64,000 nt of DNA, from assembly GCA_037957365.1 (NCBI GenBank), contig JARHVA010000348.1, forward strand, positions 4,500,501 to 4,564,500. Direction: 5' to 3'. The notes beneath the pieces were generated by a model that was given only the letters and a program-made list of their open reading frames with translations, was not told the DNA's origin and ran no database searches. The DNA is from Torreya grandis (Eukaryota > Streptophyta > Pinopsida > Cupressales > Taxaceae). The position numbers and the translations under genes are program-made. This document shows, piece after piece, positions 33,210 through 47,973 of this stretch (within the stretch, counting starts at the first letter, position 1; every line of letters starts with the position of its first letter).

Positions 33210-36200
33210 ACTTATATTAATATAATATAATATAGTACATCATTAGTCATAAAAAAATATATGGGTGGAATACTCAGACCCCAAAGGCTAAGTCACACAA
33301 AGCTAAACAAGCACCAAGAAGAGAGCAAGAAAAATAAAAGGGCCAACCCAAGTCCACATGAACCATAAGTTATACTAACTTAAATGCACATCAGCTCAAA
33401 AAAATATTATAAAAGCATAAACAATAAGGACACAACTAAGTATTAATAACAAACATGGCATCCATCAAAGGAGGAGAAGGTGGAGGATCCTTCAAGTTTC
33501 CTCCCCAGCCCCCTTGAGCAAGGGGATCTTCGTCAACAAGCAAGGGATCCCAACCACCATTCTACTATTTTTTTCCTGAGATTTTTCCTACCTAGAGGGT
33601 AAAATGGTAAGAGCCAAATGTGGAAACTTATCATGTGGAGGAGGCCCCAAACCCTATCCACCACCACCTCCATTAGACCTATCAGACCCATCATGGTGTG
33701 GGGATGAATAGTGAGAGTGAGGAGAGAGTATCTTTCATCTTTGATATCATTGACATCGAAACCCATGTCCATGTCACGAGGGGAAGAGTAGCGGCATGGA
33801 GGATCTGGAGGCTCATAACTAATAGCACAAAGAACAGTCACTTAGCAATCCAAGAGGACTTGAAAATGATGAAGGTTAAGACTAACTTTATCTATTTGGA
33901 CCTACATATGGAGGGTAACATTAGAAATCACAACTTTTTTAGTTAAAAAAATATCATTTCCATTTCTTCATGATTAAAACAAACACTATTTATAGTTTTC
34001 TAAATTTTAAAAAGAATGTCAACATGGAAAATTTGCCAAAATATATTGTATCTTATAGGAAGTAAGGTTGAGTGCCCTAAGAGATCCATTTTCCAAGTGA
34101 ATAATTCTAATCTAAAGGGCTCAAAGAGAGTGTGAATCCATGTCCAAGCAAACTGAGCATGAGAGCAAAATTAGAAAGGATGTTTAAGTGTTTTTGGATA
34201 GCGACAAGTAGGGCAAATGGGATTTGAAACCCCCATATGCTTGATATGGTCATCTATAGGCACACCATAGTAGATAATATAACAAAGGAAATGGTATTTT
34301 TTAGGATCGATGAGTACAGTTCAAATGGTACCAAACCTTATAGGCTAGAAATCATGAAGGGATCTAAGATTCCATCGATGATTGAAAATTTTAGTGTTAA
34401 TGTGCTGAGGAACCAACATATTTTACCCTAGTCAATGTGAGTAATGACAAAAGGGTGTAGATGTAGTCCAATGTTAGTCCTTTTACAAAGGCATAAGGGA
34501 GGTAACACCAATCTTGTGTATGTACTCCTCAGTTATGGAACTATCTATCTCATATATGGATTTTGAATCTTCATTGTTAAGATTAAAATTAACCCGTACA
34601 AGATTCTAAGGGAGATAGTCATGACTAGCCTTGCAGATTAAATCCCCAATGGTTTTAATGCCCTTTTAAATTAATCTCAAACTCTTGATCTAAAAGACCA
34701 TGGCAAAGGGAACATTGTCAAAGTTGAACATTGGAGATCACCATAGGGAGTGAGAATTAAGATAGACCATTTTGAAAACCCTCCCCCACCCAGATGAGGT
34801 GGGATTTGAGTTGTTCCCAAGCCTTAAATAAGTTGTGCATAGTAAAAGTACCTCCAATCTCAACATGAATAGGGGAAATGAGAAGGCTTTTCAATCCAAT
34901 ACCTTTCTAGGCCTTTCTACCAAGAGGATAATCTTGAGAAATGAATTGTCTCAACAAAATTTTCTAGGCTTCATCATGTTCTAAAGCTCTAATAATTCAT
35001 TTGACACTAAGAGTAAGACCTTGGATTTTAATTTCAATGAGCCAAAGTCCTCTTGCCTCTTTAGGTTGACAATAAATGTTATAAGAAAATTTATGGAATC
35101 CTTTGTGACCTTTAGAATCAACCCATACAAAATACCATAAAAGTTTTTTGAAATTAGCATAAATATCATTGGAAAGGTCCTAATATGATGATTAGTAGAC
35201 ATGAGTAGCAACCAACACCATAGAGCATATTTGAAATTTTCTTTCTAATGACAAGGACTTGGTGATCTAAAAGGATATTTTTTTCTTAACCCTCTGAACC
35301 ACATAAGAACCAAATCAATGAGCGATGCTCTAAAAACAAAGGGCATGCCTAAGAATTTAAACTAAACTCTAGGGATAATATATTAACATTAAAATCCCTC
35401 CAATTAGGAAGGTTTGGGAGAAATAATTTGGTGATAGCATTGAGTTTTCTTCCATTGGATAGAAGACCTAGAAGCAAGACAAAATATATCAAGGCATTGC
35501 ATAGCATTTTTAACAAAATCCTCTTCTTCTTGGTGGGTAAGAAAGGACTCATTTATGAAGTTCCCAATAATTAGTGGATGGTCTAAATTAGTGAGAGAAC
35601 TACCCTTTACCAAACCTATGGAGGCATAATTATCCAAAAGATAACTAAATTCCTCGATAACCAAAATGTAAAGAGAAGGAGCTAAAGGGCAACCATTCTT
35701 ATAGATCTATGAAGTTCAAAATTATGAGATTGGACACCATTGATAGTAATAAACACCAACATCTTGAAAAATCATGTTTACAACTTGCACAAACCTGGGA
35801 CCAAAACTAAGCACCTAAAGTATTGCTATAATGAAAAGCCACTTTATGCAATCATAATATTTCTCAAAATCAATCTTTACAAATAAGGTCTTCTGATTGG
35901 AAGCCCTATCTCATTCCATACATTCCCAAACAATAATGACATTGGCTAGAATGTATATATGTTGAATAAACCCTATTTTCTCACTTTTGACAATTAAATG
36001 AAGAAGATGATTGTTATAAGAGTTAGAGCTTTAGTAATTATTTTATAAAAAACATTTAGAAAGGTGATAGGCCTCTAATTGGTAATAACTTCAAGGTCAC
36101 CAGCCTTAAGAATAAACTTGATATTACCTTGATTGATGAGATAGCCCAAACAATTGTTTAGAACAACTTCAGAATAAACTCTCTAAAGATCAAGTCCTAC

Positions 36201-36300
36201 AGTATCCCATGGGGTTTGATGAAACTCACAAGGAAAACTATCAACCCCTGGGACTTTGTTAGTGACCATTTTCATAACGTATTTAAGATCATATTAGTTT
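33210..36300 (-). pseudogene. L1-type LINE remnant: RT to zf-RVT and 3' end
   Basis: Reading down from 36300, RT motifs appear in order: KVPGVDSFPCEFHQTPWDTV, GNIKFILKAGDLEVIT, RPITFLNVFYKIITKALT, LFVKIDFEKYYDCIKW (domain A with the first Asp), and SLYILVIEEFSYLLDNYASI. The YADD box is not preserved. A zinc-binding RT domain follows at about 34060-34340: HMGVSNPICPTCRYPKTLKH, then FCSHAQFAWTW. The 3' end lies near 33210-33300. LINE RT performs target-primed reverse transcription. The endonuclease half is missing; many stops make this a fossil. Confidence 0.78.
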
Positions 36301-36596
36301 TCAATGTTATTAATGTTATTTTCAATTTTTACTACTATTTTTCAACATAATTAAATGTATAAATTTAAATTATCAAATTTTTAAAAAGTACTCAGTGTTA
36401 GAAAATAGTGACCTTGATGCAACTATATAATTCTTTACCAAACATAATACTTTAAATATTGAGGTATCATTTGTGCAATAAAAAAGTTTTTAAATTTGTA
36501 TAATTTTGTTCTATAAAATTATTAAAACTATATCTCTATTCAAAAATAAAGAAAAAATAATATTTTTTACTATAACATTGAAAATACATTATGTTT
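36301..36596. other. AT-rich flank of element E
   Basis: Very AT-rich, no gene or repeat recognised; it separates the LINE remnant from the left target duplication of element E. Confidence 0.4.
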
Positions 36597-36601
36597 TAAA
36601 A
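36597..36601. other. Target-site duplication of element E, left copy
   Basis: TAAAA here is repeated at 49551-49555 immediately outside the other LTR; five bases is the size made by Ty3/gypsy integrases. Confidence 0.6.
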
Positions 36602-39600
36602 TACATCTCCACTAGGATCTACTTAGAATAACATGATTTTTTTTTAAATTTAATCAATGTATTCTTTCATTAGATTTTACCATGAGAATCTAATTAGTGA
36701 TCTAAATAAAATACTCTAAGTATGTTAATTGTTAAATAAGCATGTAACATCCATCTGTCATTGATCACTATCATCAAATGAAACAAAATATAACTGAATA
36801 TAGAAAGTAATTAAGGATTTTTAGCCATGGATGGTAAAAACATATAGCCATTGTTGTCGATGTACAATAAATAAATAATGATATTTCATCAAAGATAATA
36901 GTTTAATAATAATAAATACAAGATAAAATACAAGATACATGGCTCCATGGAGTCTGAGTTCCTGAACTCTAGTATTTATGGCAATCTCAAGTGTAATCTC
37001 TAAATAAGTACTGTTGTGGAGAGGAAGAGCATCATCCAAGTGATTTTCCATACCAACCATGGACCATCAATTCTCACATAATTTCCCATTAGAGAATGGA
37101 CCTCCTTTCATGAATGAGTAGATAGTGATGATGCAGGAATCCAAAGAGACAAGCTAGTACTCATGTGCTATATGATTTTTAAGAACATGAAGTGTACCAT
37201 AAAGAAATTCATTCTAACATAATATCACACAAACATGTAAATTATACATATTAAATAACAATTAATTTAGCTAAAAATTTTAATAGTTATTGATCTCTAT
37301 GACCAAACAAATTCATACACACTACTTGATCAAATTACCTTCATCTGACATTGGTGATACTAGTAAGCTAGTGAAGTCCATCTCTCTACTTACTCAGTAC
37401 CAACAATGAGAGATTTGGTTAACATAAATATAACCAACAAATTCATAAAAAATTACTTCCTACTAGTAGACATAAAACATGCTAAACGCATGAATAATCA
37501 AAATACTTGCATTTAGTCTATCAAATGTATGAATGAATGTTTATTATATTATTTATCATATAAATAATAAGCAGAACAAGTATAATTTATACCAAGTTGG
37601 TATAATATATATTAAACTGCATATTTATAAAAAATTTAAGTAGATACAAATACAATACATTTTATGACAAGCAATGATATCATAGTCCATCATTTTCATG
37701 TACAGTCTACTCAATTTCAATAGCCAATCATAGTAAAGAAAGTCGTATTTCTCATAAAAACATAATCTTTTGTTTAAACAATTTTTTATATTTTTAGTAG
37801 ACTACATTCATTAGTTATAGTTTTCTTGTCCCTCAGAATCCTATAACTTATAATTATTTATAAAAAATATAGGCACACCTCTATATGTTATATACATACA
37901 CATGAGTATCTAACTCCTCATATCAATATTTTTCATTTATATGAGCACTTGTTCATACTAAATATATTTATAATATGTAATATATATAAGTACTCAATAA
38001 TGTGTAAATATTGTATATGATATCAAAATTCACTTACAATTCTAATCAATGACTTTATGTGATTTCAATAATCTTTAAAACTATGCATTCATGTTAATAA
38101 ACTAGGTATTATAATCAATAGATTGTCTATATACATATGATGCTCTTCTCAAGCCAAATCGACATCAAACATTCATATGGATATCTCACCATGACTTAGA
38201 ATATATATAACCCCACTATTAAACATCATTCTGAATATACTTAAATATAAACATGGAAATCACATTACTATTAGATCACGATACTATTAATAACCAGACT
38301 AAGAACATTATGATACTATAAATGTTTAATATTCATGATACTAAATAAATACTTGATTATAGAAGTCATGATATTGAATATATTGATATTAGATATTCAT
38401 GTCAATCTACAAATATGAAGTTTAATACTAAATTTCATGTTACTATGTTAATATCAAAATTAATTGTTGGTTTCATACAGTCCTTAAAACATACACATCT
38501 CATTGTTACAACATTGTCCAAAACTCACATTTTTTAGTTAGATACTAAAAATGATGCACCTTATGTTCCTCTATCAGACATCTATGCAAAAACGGGATGA
38601 TGTTCAAAATATGAGGATATTTATGCAAAGGTGGAGAATTTGTATTTTCTAAATTCAAGAAAAATAATCATTCCTCTGCCACCATAGTGATAAGTTGGCA
38701 ATTACATTTAGATTGGTAAATCTGATCATTGTATAATCTAAGTATATGATGGTAACTATCAAATATAGTGTTATAATATAATATACGTCCCGATTTCCTT
38801 AAAATCATTGGGATAATAAAATACTCAGATTGTTGTACCACGCCAAGATCCGTTGATTAAATGGTGTTAAGAGTATAATCTTACAGATAATAATCAAATT
38901 AAAACTATGCATGGAAACTGAACATGGGCGATAGGATAATAATGTGATAATATTATTTTATTTATTTTACTCTAAAGAATTTTTTGTAATAATATAATCA
39001 TATTATTGTATAATCTAAGTATATGTTCATATGTATATCTAAGTAATATTCACACGGTTCATTCCAATATAGTTCACTATATCTATACAGTTTATTGTTT
39101 TCAAAAGCACTCAATATTTATATATTTATGACTTTGAATTAGAGGTTGCACACAATATATATGTATATGAATCCTCGATTTTAATTATCTTCAGTTTTAT
39201 CATTTACAATATATTTTAACATTATATATGGTACACTATATATATATATATATATATAATCCATGATATATATATATATATACACCAAACAACTCAATAT
39301 TCATATAAATTTGAAATAATGACTATCAATGAAGTTACATGACTTCTAAAACACTTGTCAGCGTTGTTATATTTAACAATTTTGACATTTATTTAAGAAC
39401 AAATAATTTGGACATCAAAAGGTTTCTTCTATTTTTGAAATATATTCTCACGATTCTGGTTATCCATATATTGCATAGTCCATTTATTTACAAATTCATA
39501 ATTCTAAGTAAAACAAAAATACATAGAAATTTGCCAAATTCCACACAAAATCACCTACCTTACAAAAGTGTTTGAAATGGAATGATCTAGCAAAAATTTC

Positions 39601-40722
39601 TCCTTTTCACCTTACTCCCTCTCTTTCCTTTTTGTGCTTCTCTCTTTTCTCCACTCGCTTTGCTTATTTTCCTTCTCAATTCACCCTCTCCTGCCTTATC
39701 CTACTACACCGACCAAACTTTCTTTCCTTTCTTTGCATGACTTTTTTCCTTTTTTTTTAAGCTCGACCCTTTTTTTTAAGCTTGCCATTTTTTACTTTTT
39801 GGTGTTTTTTTTTTTTTAAATTATAATATAATTAAATGCATTTACTAATTATGATATAATAATTTAATAATTTTATTTCCTTTTATGTTTTTTTCTACTT
39901 TTCTTGTTTTTATTTTCTAATACTTATTAATAACATGAGTTAATAATAAATCATCACTTAATATAAATAAATAATTACAATGACTTATTAGCAATGTAAC
40001 TAATATAAAGCCAATAATATTCTTTTAAATTTGAAATGGTGAATCAACAAATATTAAATCAAAACACAATGGTTAGGCTATATGCAGTAGTAACTGAATC
40101 ACATAAATTTATGTTCAATCATGAATTCCATAACATAACATAAGCATAATACTAAATTATACACTAAATCTACATATAACAACCACAACACAATCATACA
40201 TGATTAATTCCACATAAGCATTAAAGTGAGCTAACACATAACTAATCATGTATAAACAATTATTTAAATGTAAACAACATAAAAAATACACTAATGCTGA
40301 CCATTCAACTATGCATATAATGAGTGACATTAACATGGTGTGTGCAAAGATTTTAACTGTTCCTCTATCATCCCCCTAACAACTCCATCTATGCCACTTT
40401 CTCTGATGATGCTCTCCCTCCATCATGCTCTAAGGGATGAATATCTCCTGCATCTAGCTCATGACAAGATGGTAGTTAGTCCAATCATCATGACATATAT
40501 CATAATATACTGCTATAATAACAAATTAACATGATCATAATGTAAGAATATTTAATACAACTAACTCATAATAATGCAATCATGAAATCAAAGCAACATA
40601 CAACTATCCCATAATAACATATAACTTACAACTTAATCAAGTAATAATCAAATAAAATTTATAACCATATAAATCTATAGATAATCAAGTAAATTTGATT
40701 AGTAATGAATCAGGGTGTGACA
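36602..40722 (-). repeat. 3' LTR of element E (left)
   Basis: 4.1-kb copy of 45349-49550. The outer end is TACATCTCCACTAGG, a worn form of TGTAACATCTCCACTAGG, and the inner end is GGTGTGACA. By eye about one base in ten differs from the right LTR, and there are several indels, including a TA microsatellite at about 39237-39281 that the right LTR lacks. LTRs are identical at insertion, so this is an old insertion. Confidence 0.85.
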
Positions 40723-40733
40723 TCCTTCCACCC
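40723..40733 (-). other. Polypurine tract of element E
   Basis: On the minus strand GGGTGGAAGGA lies directly before the 3' LTR, the expected plus-strand primer site. Confidence 0.65.
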
Positions 40734-40829
40734 TAAAGCTAGTCATCATCCCGATGACACTTATTCAAACATTAGATCTAAATTTAAAACATTATTTAGC
40801 AAAAAAATAACATGGTATGAAGCATTAAA

Positions 40830-41220
40830 TCAAGTAAATAAATGTGAAAATTATCTGTAGAACTCATCATAGTCCTCCCAAGTAGCACTATCCTTAGAGT
40901 ATTTGTCTCAAAAGACCTTACACTGTGACATCTCTCTATTACATAAATGAAGTTTGCGAGTGTCAGTTACTCTGATTGGTTCTACCATGACCATCCTGGG
41001 ATCTAGAACCTATAAAGCATTCTAATCTAACACATGTGAAGGATCAACTATATACTTTTCAAGATAAGAAACATGAAAGACATTATATAATAGAGCTAGG
41101 GTTGGTGGCAATGCAAGCTTATATGCTATAAGATTGATCATTTCTAACACCTTAAAGGGTCTCACATATCTTAGTGAAAGTTTTGTTGACTTCTCGAATT
41201 TAATCAAGCTCTTATGCAAC
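40830..41220 (-). pseudogene. pol: Element E integrase C-terminus and chromodomain
   Basis: The C-terminal integrase reads LSLRYVRPFKVLEMINLIAY, LALPPTLALLYNVFHVSYLE and KYIVDPSHVLD, the pattern of Tekay/Del chromoviruses. It is followed by VEPIRVTDTRKLHL and DSATWEDYDEFYR, a chromodomain-like end with the typical ATWE...E segment, and a stop at 40830-40832. Such domains direct integration toward heterochromatin. One internal stop interrupts the chromodomain. The lineage call rests on these motifs only. Confidence 0.75.
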
Positions 41221-42250
41221 TTAACCCGTAAGAATATTTTATCATATACTAAAAATTACCTATCTATTCTCTTCAGATTAGCATAACTCTTTTGCCTATT
41301 ATTGACCTCATCTAATCTCTACTTGATTGATCTAACTTGATTTTCTATTTTTGAAAGCATCTTAGGTCCAAAGACTACCCTATCTTTCAACCCGTCCTAA
41401 CTAATTAGTGCCCTGCACCTTTTTCCATACAATGCTTCAAATGGTGTCATATTCAAAGTTGATTAGTATGAGTTATTGTAAGAAAAATCAACCAATAGAA
41501 GATAATTTTTTCACTTGTATTATTGATCCATGCAATACATATGAAGAAGATCCTCTAATACATGATTAACTTGCTCAGTCTGATCATCAATCTCTAGGTG
41601 ATATGTAATGCTAAAGTTTAATTACATACCCAAAGCTAAATTCATAGTTACCCAAAATCTAAAAGTCATTCAGATCATGATCTAAAATGATCTTCTTTAG
41701 AAAGCCATTCAATTGATACACTTCCTTTGCATTCCTCTTTGCAAGAATAAGTGCATCATCTATCAAATTGTTTGGTATAAAATGAGCTACTTTGGTTAGT
41801 TTGTCAAATACTACCAATATCATGTCATGCATGTTTTGTGACAATGGTAACCCTTGGACAAAGTCCATATTGATCACCTTCCACTTCCATTCTAGTATAT
41901 CATGCAGATATAACAATCCAATTGAATGCACATGTTTAGCTTTAGTCACTGACATTCCAAATAATATGACATAAAATCCACCACATCTTTCTTGATTTTT
42001 TTCTAAAAATAAAGTGATCTAAGCTCTTCCATGAGCTTAGTTACTCCTAGATGTCCTGAATATGGGGCATGTGTAGTTTTTTAAGTATTGTACTCCTCAA
42101 TTTTTGTTGATCTAGCATATACATCCTTCCATTATATCATAAAAAACCATCATTCTCTAATCTAAATCTTTTATACCTAGGTTTTTTATCATTCTTTGAT
42201 AATGATTTCCTGACTTGATCATATAATTTATCTCTTGGTGAGAATTTGAT
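41221..42250 (-). pseudogene. pol: Element E integrase zinc finger and core
   Basis: The core begins with HVHSIGLLYLHDILEWKWKV and INMDFVQGLP, carrying the first catalytic Asp, then ILVVFDKLTKVAHFIPNN, and KKIILDHDLNDF, carrying the second Asp. The Glu region is further toward 41400 but is broken. The N-terminal zinc-finger part lies above 41960 and is degraded. The sequence EWKWxxINMDFVxGLP is characteristic of chromoviral integrase and differs clearly from the A-D elements. Confidence 0.75.
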
Positions 42251-43560
42251 CACTTGATCCCTAAAATTACTCTTGATAGTAGCCATGGTTGCTATGTACC
42301 TTATATGAATAAGGACATTGGTTAGTATATTGTCTTTGCCTTTGATATAGTTGATATTTAAATCATAATTAGATAAGAACTCTAGCCAATGTCTCTAATA
42401 AATATTTAGATTCAGTTGGGTGAAGATGTACTTGAGTCTCAAGTTATCGATCTTGAGCTCAAAAGCTTCCCCAACATATAATGCCTCCAAACTTACAAAG
42501 CATGCAAAATTGATGTAAATTATAGGTCAATGTAAGCATATTTCACCTCATAAAGCTTTAACTTCCTTGATTCATAGGCTTCCACTTCACCATCCTACAT
42601 AAGGACTCCTCCTAGTCCATCCCCAGATTCATCTGTGATCACTAAAAATTGATAATTAAGATCAAAAAATTTTAACATTGGTGCTAAAGTAAGCTTCCTT
42701 TTCAATTACCAAATATCTACTTCCCACTTGATTGACTAGATAACACTTTGGTTCTTATGCTGTAAAGAGGTAATCAGATTAACCATCTTAAAAACAATTG
42801 GAATGAACTTCCTATAATAGCTCGCTAATCCCATACAACTTTTTACCTCATGGATATTATTTGACATTGACCATTCTATAATGGCTCTTATCTATTTTGA
42901 ATCTATTGAAATGTTATCTACAAAGATAATATGCGCCAGATATTACACTCTTTTTTGGAAAAATGTGCACGTAGATAATTTGTCCTACAACTTGTGTTTT
43001 CACAACCATTGCAAAACCAGCTCCATGTGTTGAAAATGTTCCTCTTCATTTTTATAGTATATAAGAATGTCATCAAGAAAGACCAAAACAAAATGATCTA
43101 AGTAATCTCTGAACACACTGTTCATGAGATTCATGAATGTTGTTGAAGCATTTATCAACCTAAATGGTAACACTATGAACTCAAGTGCCTATATCAAGTT
43201 CTAAACATTATCTTTGGAATATTATCATCCCTTATCCTCAGCTAATGTCATCTTGATTTAACATAAATCTTAGAAAACACTATTATTCCCCACATTTGAT
43301 CAAAAAGATCATCTATACAAGGTAACGGATACCTATTTTTGATAGTTACCTTATTCAACATTCTATAATCTATGCAAAGCCGAAAAGAACCATCCTTTCT
43401 CTTGATGAAGACAACTGGTACATCCCATAGTGAAACACTTGGCCCAATCAACCCCTTTGACAATAATTACTAGAGTTGAGCCTTTAATTCAACCAATTCA
43501 ATGGTTTTCATTATGTATGGTGCCATAGAATAGGACTCTGATCTAGGTATGATATCGATA
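42251..43560 (-). pseudogene. pol: Element E reverse transcriptase and RNase H
   Basis: [42 protein letters not shown] (43463-43300), then [20 protein letters not shown] and [11 protein letters not shown] (about 43190-43050) with the catalytic FLDD intact. RNase H near 42670-42560 reads ITDESGDGLGGVLM and EVEAYESRKLKLYEVKY, holding its DxSG-like catalytic start. Frameshifts and stops separate the pieces. Confidence 0.82.
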
Positions 43561-45333
43561 GAGAAATCAAACTCTCATTTAAGAGAAAATCATGGTAATT
43601 CCTCTAGAAACACATCATAAAATTTCTTAAAGAAGGGATAATATTCAAGAGATGGTTTCTTAAATTCCTCAATTTCATTTATCTTGACAATAAATGCTTA
43701 ACATCCTTTTCTTTGGTCCTTTTTGAGTTGTATTGTATAAATATATCCAAGCCTCAACTCTCTCTTCTCACCTTGAATTTATGTTTGATTTCCAAAATTG
43801 TCTAGACAATCAACCTTATTTAGGTAGTAGTCAACCTTGGCCTTTTACCTTGCAAGTTAGTTGACTCGTAGGATCACATCATATGATGCTAGTAGTGATA
43901 CATAAATATCCACTACTGTTATAAATTTGGACAACCTAATTTCTAATTCAACTAAACACTTATCTATTTTGACTTTTAAATCATTCCCATATTGTATCAA
44001 CCATGTATTTTCCATTACCCCAACTTTTCTACATAGCTAATTTAAAATTCTAGGAGTTATAAAACATTCTTTAGTCCCTGTATCTATCAAAATATAAACT
44101 AGATGTTCAAATAAAATACTTGATAATTTTATGGGTAAATGTTAGAATTTGGCTTGTTAATTATAAACTATCACATGAATATGTTATTAAAACATTCCTT
44201 GATGAGAAATATAATCTTTGCTCTTCTACTTATCTTGGGTGCAATCACAAGCATAATGGTCACCTCCACAAATGAAGTAACCTCTAGGTGGTCCTTTCTT
44301 ATCAAACCATTGGTTTCCCTTGAAACCACTTTTAAAACCATTACCTAGTTTTTTATTACCTAAACCACTGTTGAATGTAGTATTTTGATTTTTTAAACTG
44401 ACTCCTGGAGTCTCCACTCCTCTGCTTTCAATTCTTCTTTTTGAAAGTTTGTTTAGAACTTTTAAACTTATCCCTAGCTTGAGCAAGAGATTTCAACTTT
44501 TGTTCTTGTTTGAGTGCCTTTTCGAAAACCTAATCCATGGTAGATGGTCCATAAATGTCCACCTCTCCATCAATTTAGAGTGTTAATCTCATGATGAACT
44601 TCCTAATTCTAAAACTCTCATCTGCCTAATATTGAGGTACATACTTTAAAAGTTTAAAGAATTATTCCTAGTACTCATTCACCAATAAGTTTCCTTGATT
44701 TAGATTCTAAAAATCTATAAGCTTTCCATTAAAATGTAACTATGGAAGCCACTGTGATTTGAATAAAGTCACAAACCACTCTCATTTAGTGGTGGTCAAG
44801 TTAAGATTCATTGCCAATTTTTTATTGGCCCATCATGTAGTTATTTTACCAACCAACTGGTAAGCTCTCCAAACTGCTTTAGTGACGTTGGAGTAGTTTT
44901 AAATCTTGAAATACTTCTCCATATTATTCAACCATGATTTAGCTCCATCACCTAAAATAGTTCTATCGAACTTGGGTGCATTTACCTTTTTAATATCTCT
45001 ATCCAATTCCACATCTACATGAGCTCTTGCATCCTAAGGGTTTTCCTTCTCAGTGAGATGCTTTTTAGGTACATCTTTATGCTCTTCCTCTTCATGGCCA
45101 TGAAATTCCTACTCCAAGGCTAAAATTCAATTCATGGTTTCATTCATGGCTATGAGAATCTGATCCAACTTGGTTGCTTGCTCAATGGCAAATTGATTAG
45201 CATCAAATAGAGGGTTGCCATTAACATTTTAAGGAACCTCTCCAAATACTCTAGATTTCACCATTCTCCTTTTTGGTAAATATAATGATAATAAAATTTT
45301 ATTGGACTCATTAAGTTCAAAATTTTGAGCCAT
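43561..45333 (-). pseudogene. gag: Element E gag and protease
   Basis: The gag frame starts with ATG at 45333 (MAQNFELNESNKILLSLYLP), only two bases from the PBS. Toward its end, near 44290-44226, a zinc-knuckle-like YFICGGDHYACDC has one Cys replaced by Tyr. The protease follows near 44110-44040: LVYILIDTGTKECFITPRIL, with the DTG active site intact. Gag packages the RNA and protease matures the polyprotein. Numerous stops and frameshifts are present. Confidence 0.75.
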
Positions 45334-45334
45334 A

Positions 45335-45346
45335 TCTCTGATACCA
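45335..45346 (-). other. Primer-binding site of element E
   Basis: On the minus strand TGGTATCAGAGA lies two bases inside the 5' LTR end. It differs from the widely used initiator-tRNA-Met complement TGGTATCAGAGC only at the last base. Confidence 0.85.
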
Positions 45347-46603
45347 CATGTAACATCTCCACTAGGATCTACTTAAAATAACATAATTTTTTAAAAATTT
45401 AATCAATGCATTCTTTCATTAGATTTCACCACAAGAATCTAATTAGTAATCCAGATAAAATATTCTACGTATATTAACTATAAAATAAGCATGTAACATA
45501 TATTTATCACTAATCACTATCATCAAATGAAACAAAACATAACTGAATATAAAAAGTAATTATGGGTTTTCAATCATGACTAGTATAAACATACAACCAT
45601 TGTTATTGATGTAAAATAAGTAAATAATTACATTTTATCAAAGAAAATATTTCAATACTAATAAATATAGTACAAAATACAAGATACATGGCTCCATAGA
45701 GTTTGAATTCTTGAACTCTAGTATCTATGGCAATCTCAAGTGTAGTCTCCAAATAAGTTATATTGTGGGGAGGGAGAGTATCACCTGATCACTGTTCTAC
45801 ACCAACCACAAACCATTGATCCCCACACAATCCTCCATCATAGAATGAACCTCCCTTCATGGTTGAGTAATTAGTGACTGTGTAGGAATCTAAAGAGACA
45901 AACTAGTACCCATGTGTTGTATGATTTCTAAGAACATGAAGTGTACCATAAAGAAATATGTTCTAACATGATATCGCACAAACATTTAAATCATACATAT
46001 TAATTTATAATGTTTAAATGATATTACTTTATTCAAATTTTTTGATATTGATCTCTAGGATTAGTCAAATTCATACACACCACTCGATCATACTAGTAAG
46101 TTAATGAAGTCCGTCTCACTACTTACTCAGCACTAGTAATGAAAGATTTGGTTAACATAAATATAAATAACAAATTCATACAAATTACTTCCTAATAGTA
46201 GATATAAAACATGCTAAACATAAGAATAATAAAAATGCATATATTTAGTCCATCAAATATATGAATGAATCTCCATTATATTATTTATCACATAAATAAT
46301 AAGCATAACAAGTATAGTTTATACCAATCAGGTATAATATATATTAGACTACATATTTTTAATTTTTATAAGTAGATAAAAATACAATACATTCTATGAC
46401 ATGCAATAATATCAAAGTCTATCATTTTCATGTACACTCTACTCAATTTCAATAGCTAGTCATAATTCTCATGAAAACATAATCTTTCGTTTAAACAACT
46501 TGTTATATTTTTAGTAGATTACATTCATTAGTTATAGTTTTCCTATCCCTCAAAATTCTATGACTTATTATTAATTATAACATATATAGGCACACCTCTC
46601 TAT

Positions 46604-46622
46604 ACACACACACACACACACA
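46604..46622. repeat. AC microsatellite in the right LTR of E
   Basis: Nineteen bases of alternating A and C; the left LTR has TATATACATACACATG at the same place, so it expanded after insertion. Confidence 0.8.
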
Positions 46623-47973
46623 TGAGTATCTAAGTCCTCATATCGATATTTTTCATTTATACGAGCACTTATTCATACTAAATATATTTATAATGTGTAC
46701 CATATATAAGTACTCAATAATGCATAAATATTGTATATAATATCAATATTCACTTACAATTATAATCAATAACTTCATGTGATTTCAACAATCATTAAAA
46801 CTATAAATTCATGTTAATAAACTAGGTATTGTAATCAATAGACTATCTATATACATATGTTACTCTTCTCAAGCTAAATCGACATCAAACATTCATATGG
46901 GTATCTCACCATGACTTAGAATATATATAACCCCACTATTAAACATTATTCTGAATATACTTGAATATAAACATATAAATCACATTACTATTAGATCACG
47001 ATACTATTAGTAACTAGACTAAGAACATTACAATACTATAGTGTTTAATATTCATGATAATGAATATAACAATATTGAATATATACTTGATTATGGAAAT
47101 CACGATACTAAATATATGGACATTAGATATTCATGTCAATCCATGGATATGAATTTTAATCCTATATTTCATGTTACTATGTTAATATCAGAATTAGTCA
47201 TCGATTTCACACAATCCTTAGAACATACACAGTGCATTGTTATAACATAGTCCAAAACTCACATTTTATAGTTAGATACTAAAAGTGATGTGCCTTATGT
47301 TCTTCTATCAAACATCTATGCAGCAATGGGATGATGTTTAAAAGATAAGGGGATTTATGTAAAGATGGAGAATCTGTATTTCCCAGATCTAGGAAAGAGA
47401 ATCATTCATCTGCCACCATAATGAAAAGTTGGCAATTGCATTTGGATTGGTACATTTGATCATTGTATAATCTGAGTATATCATGGCAACTATCAAATAT
47501 ATTGTGTTATAATATAATATACATCCTAATTTTGTTAAAATCAATGGGATAATAAAATACTTAGATCATTGTACCACCCTCAGATCCATTGATTAAATTG
47601 TGTTAAGAGTATATTCTTATGTATAATAATCAAATCAAAACTATGCATGAAAGTTGAATATGGATGATGGGATAATAATGTAATAATATTATTTTATTTA
47701 TTTTACTCTAAAAAATTTCTTGTAATAATATACTCAGATCATTGTATAATCTGAGTATATGCTCATATGATGTCTAAGTAATATTCACATGGTTCATTCC
47801 AATACAATTTGTTATAAATACATAGTTTATTGTTTTCAAAAGCACCCAATATTTATATATTTCTCAATTTGAATTAGAGCTACACATAATATATATGTAT
47901 ATGAATCCTCAATTTTAGTTATATTCAATTTTGTCATTTACAATTTTGTCATTTGTTTAAGAACAATGAATTT

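Noticed and set aside
39237..39281. TA-repeat tract as a promoter or origin
   Set aside because: It is a simple microsatellite inside one LTR and is not present in the partner LTR.
39572..39819. Hydrophobic open frames in the left LTR of E (repeated at 48436-48711)
   Set aside because: They come from a pyrimidine-rich tract (CTTTCCTTT) in the LTR; the two LTR copies do not keep the same frame.
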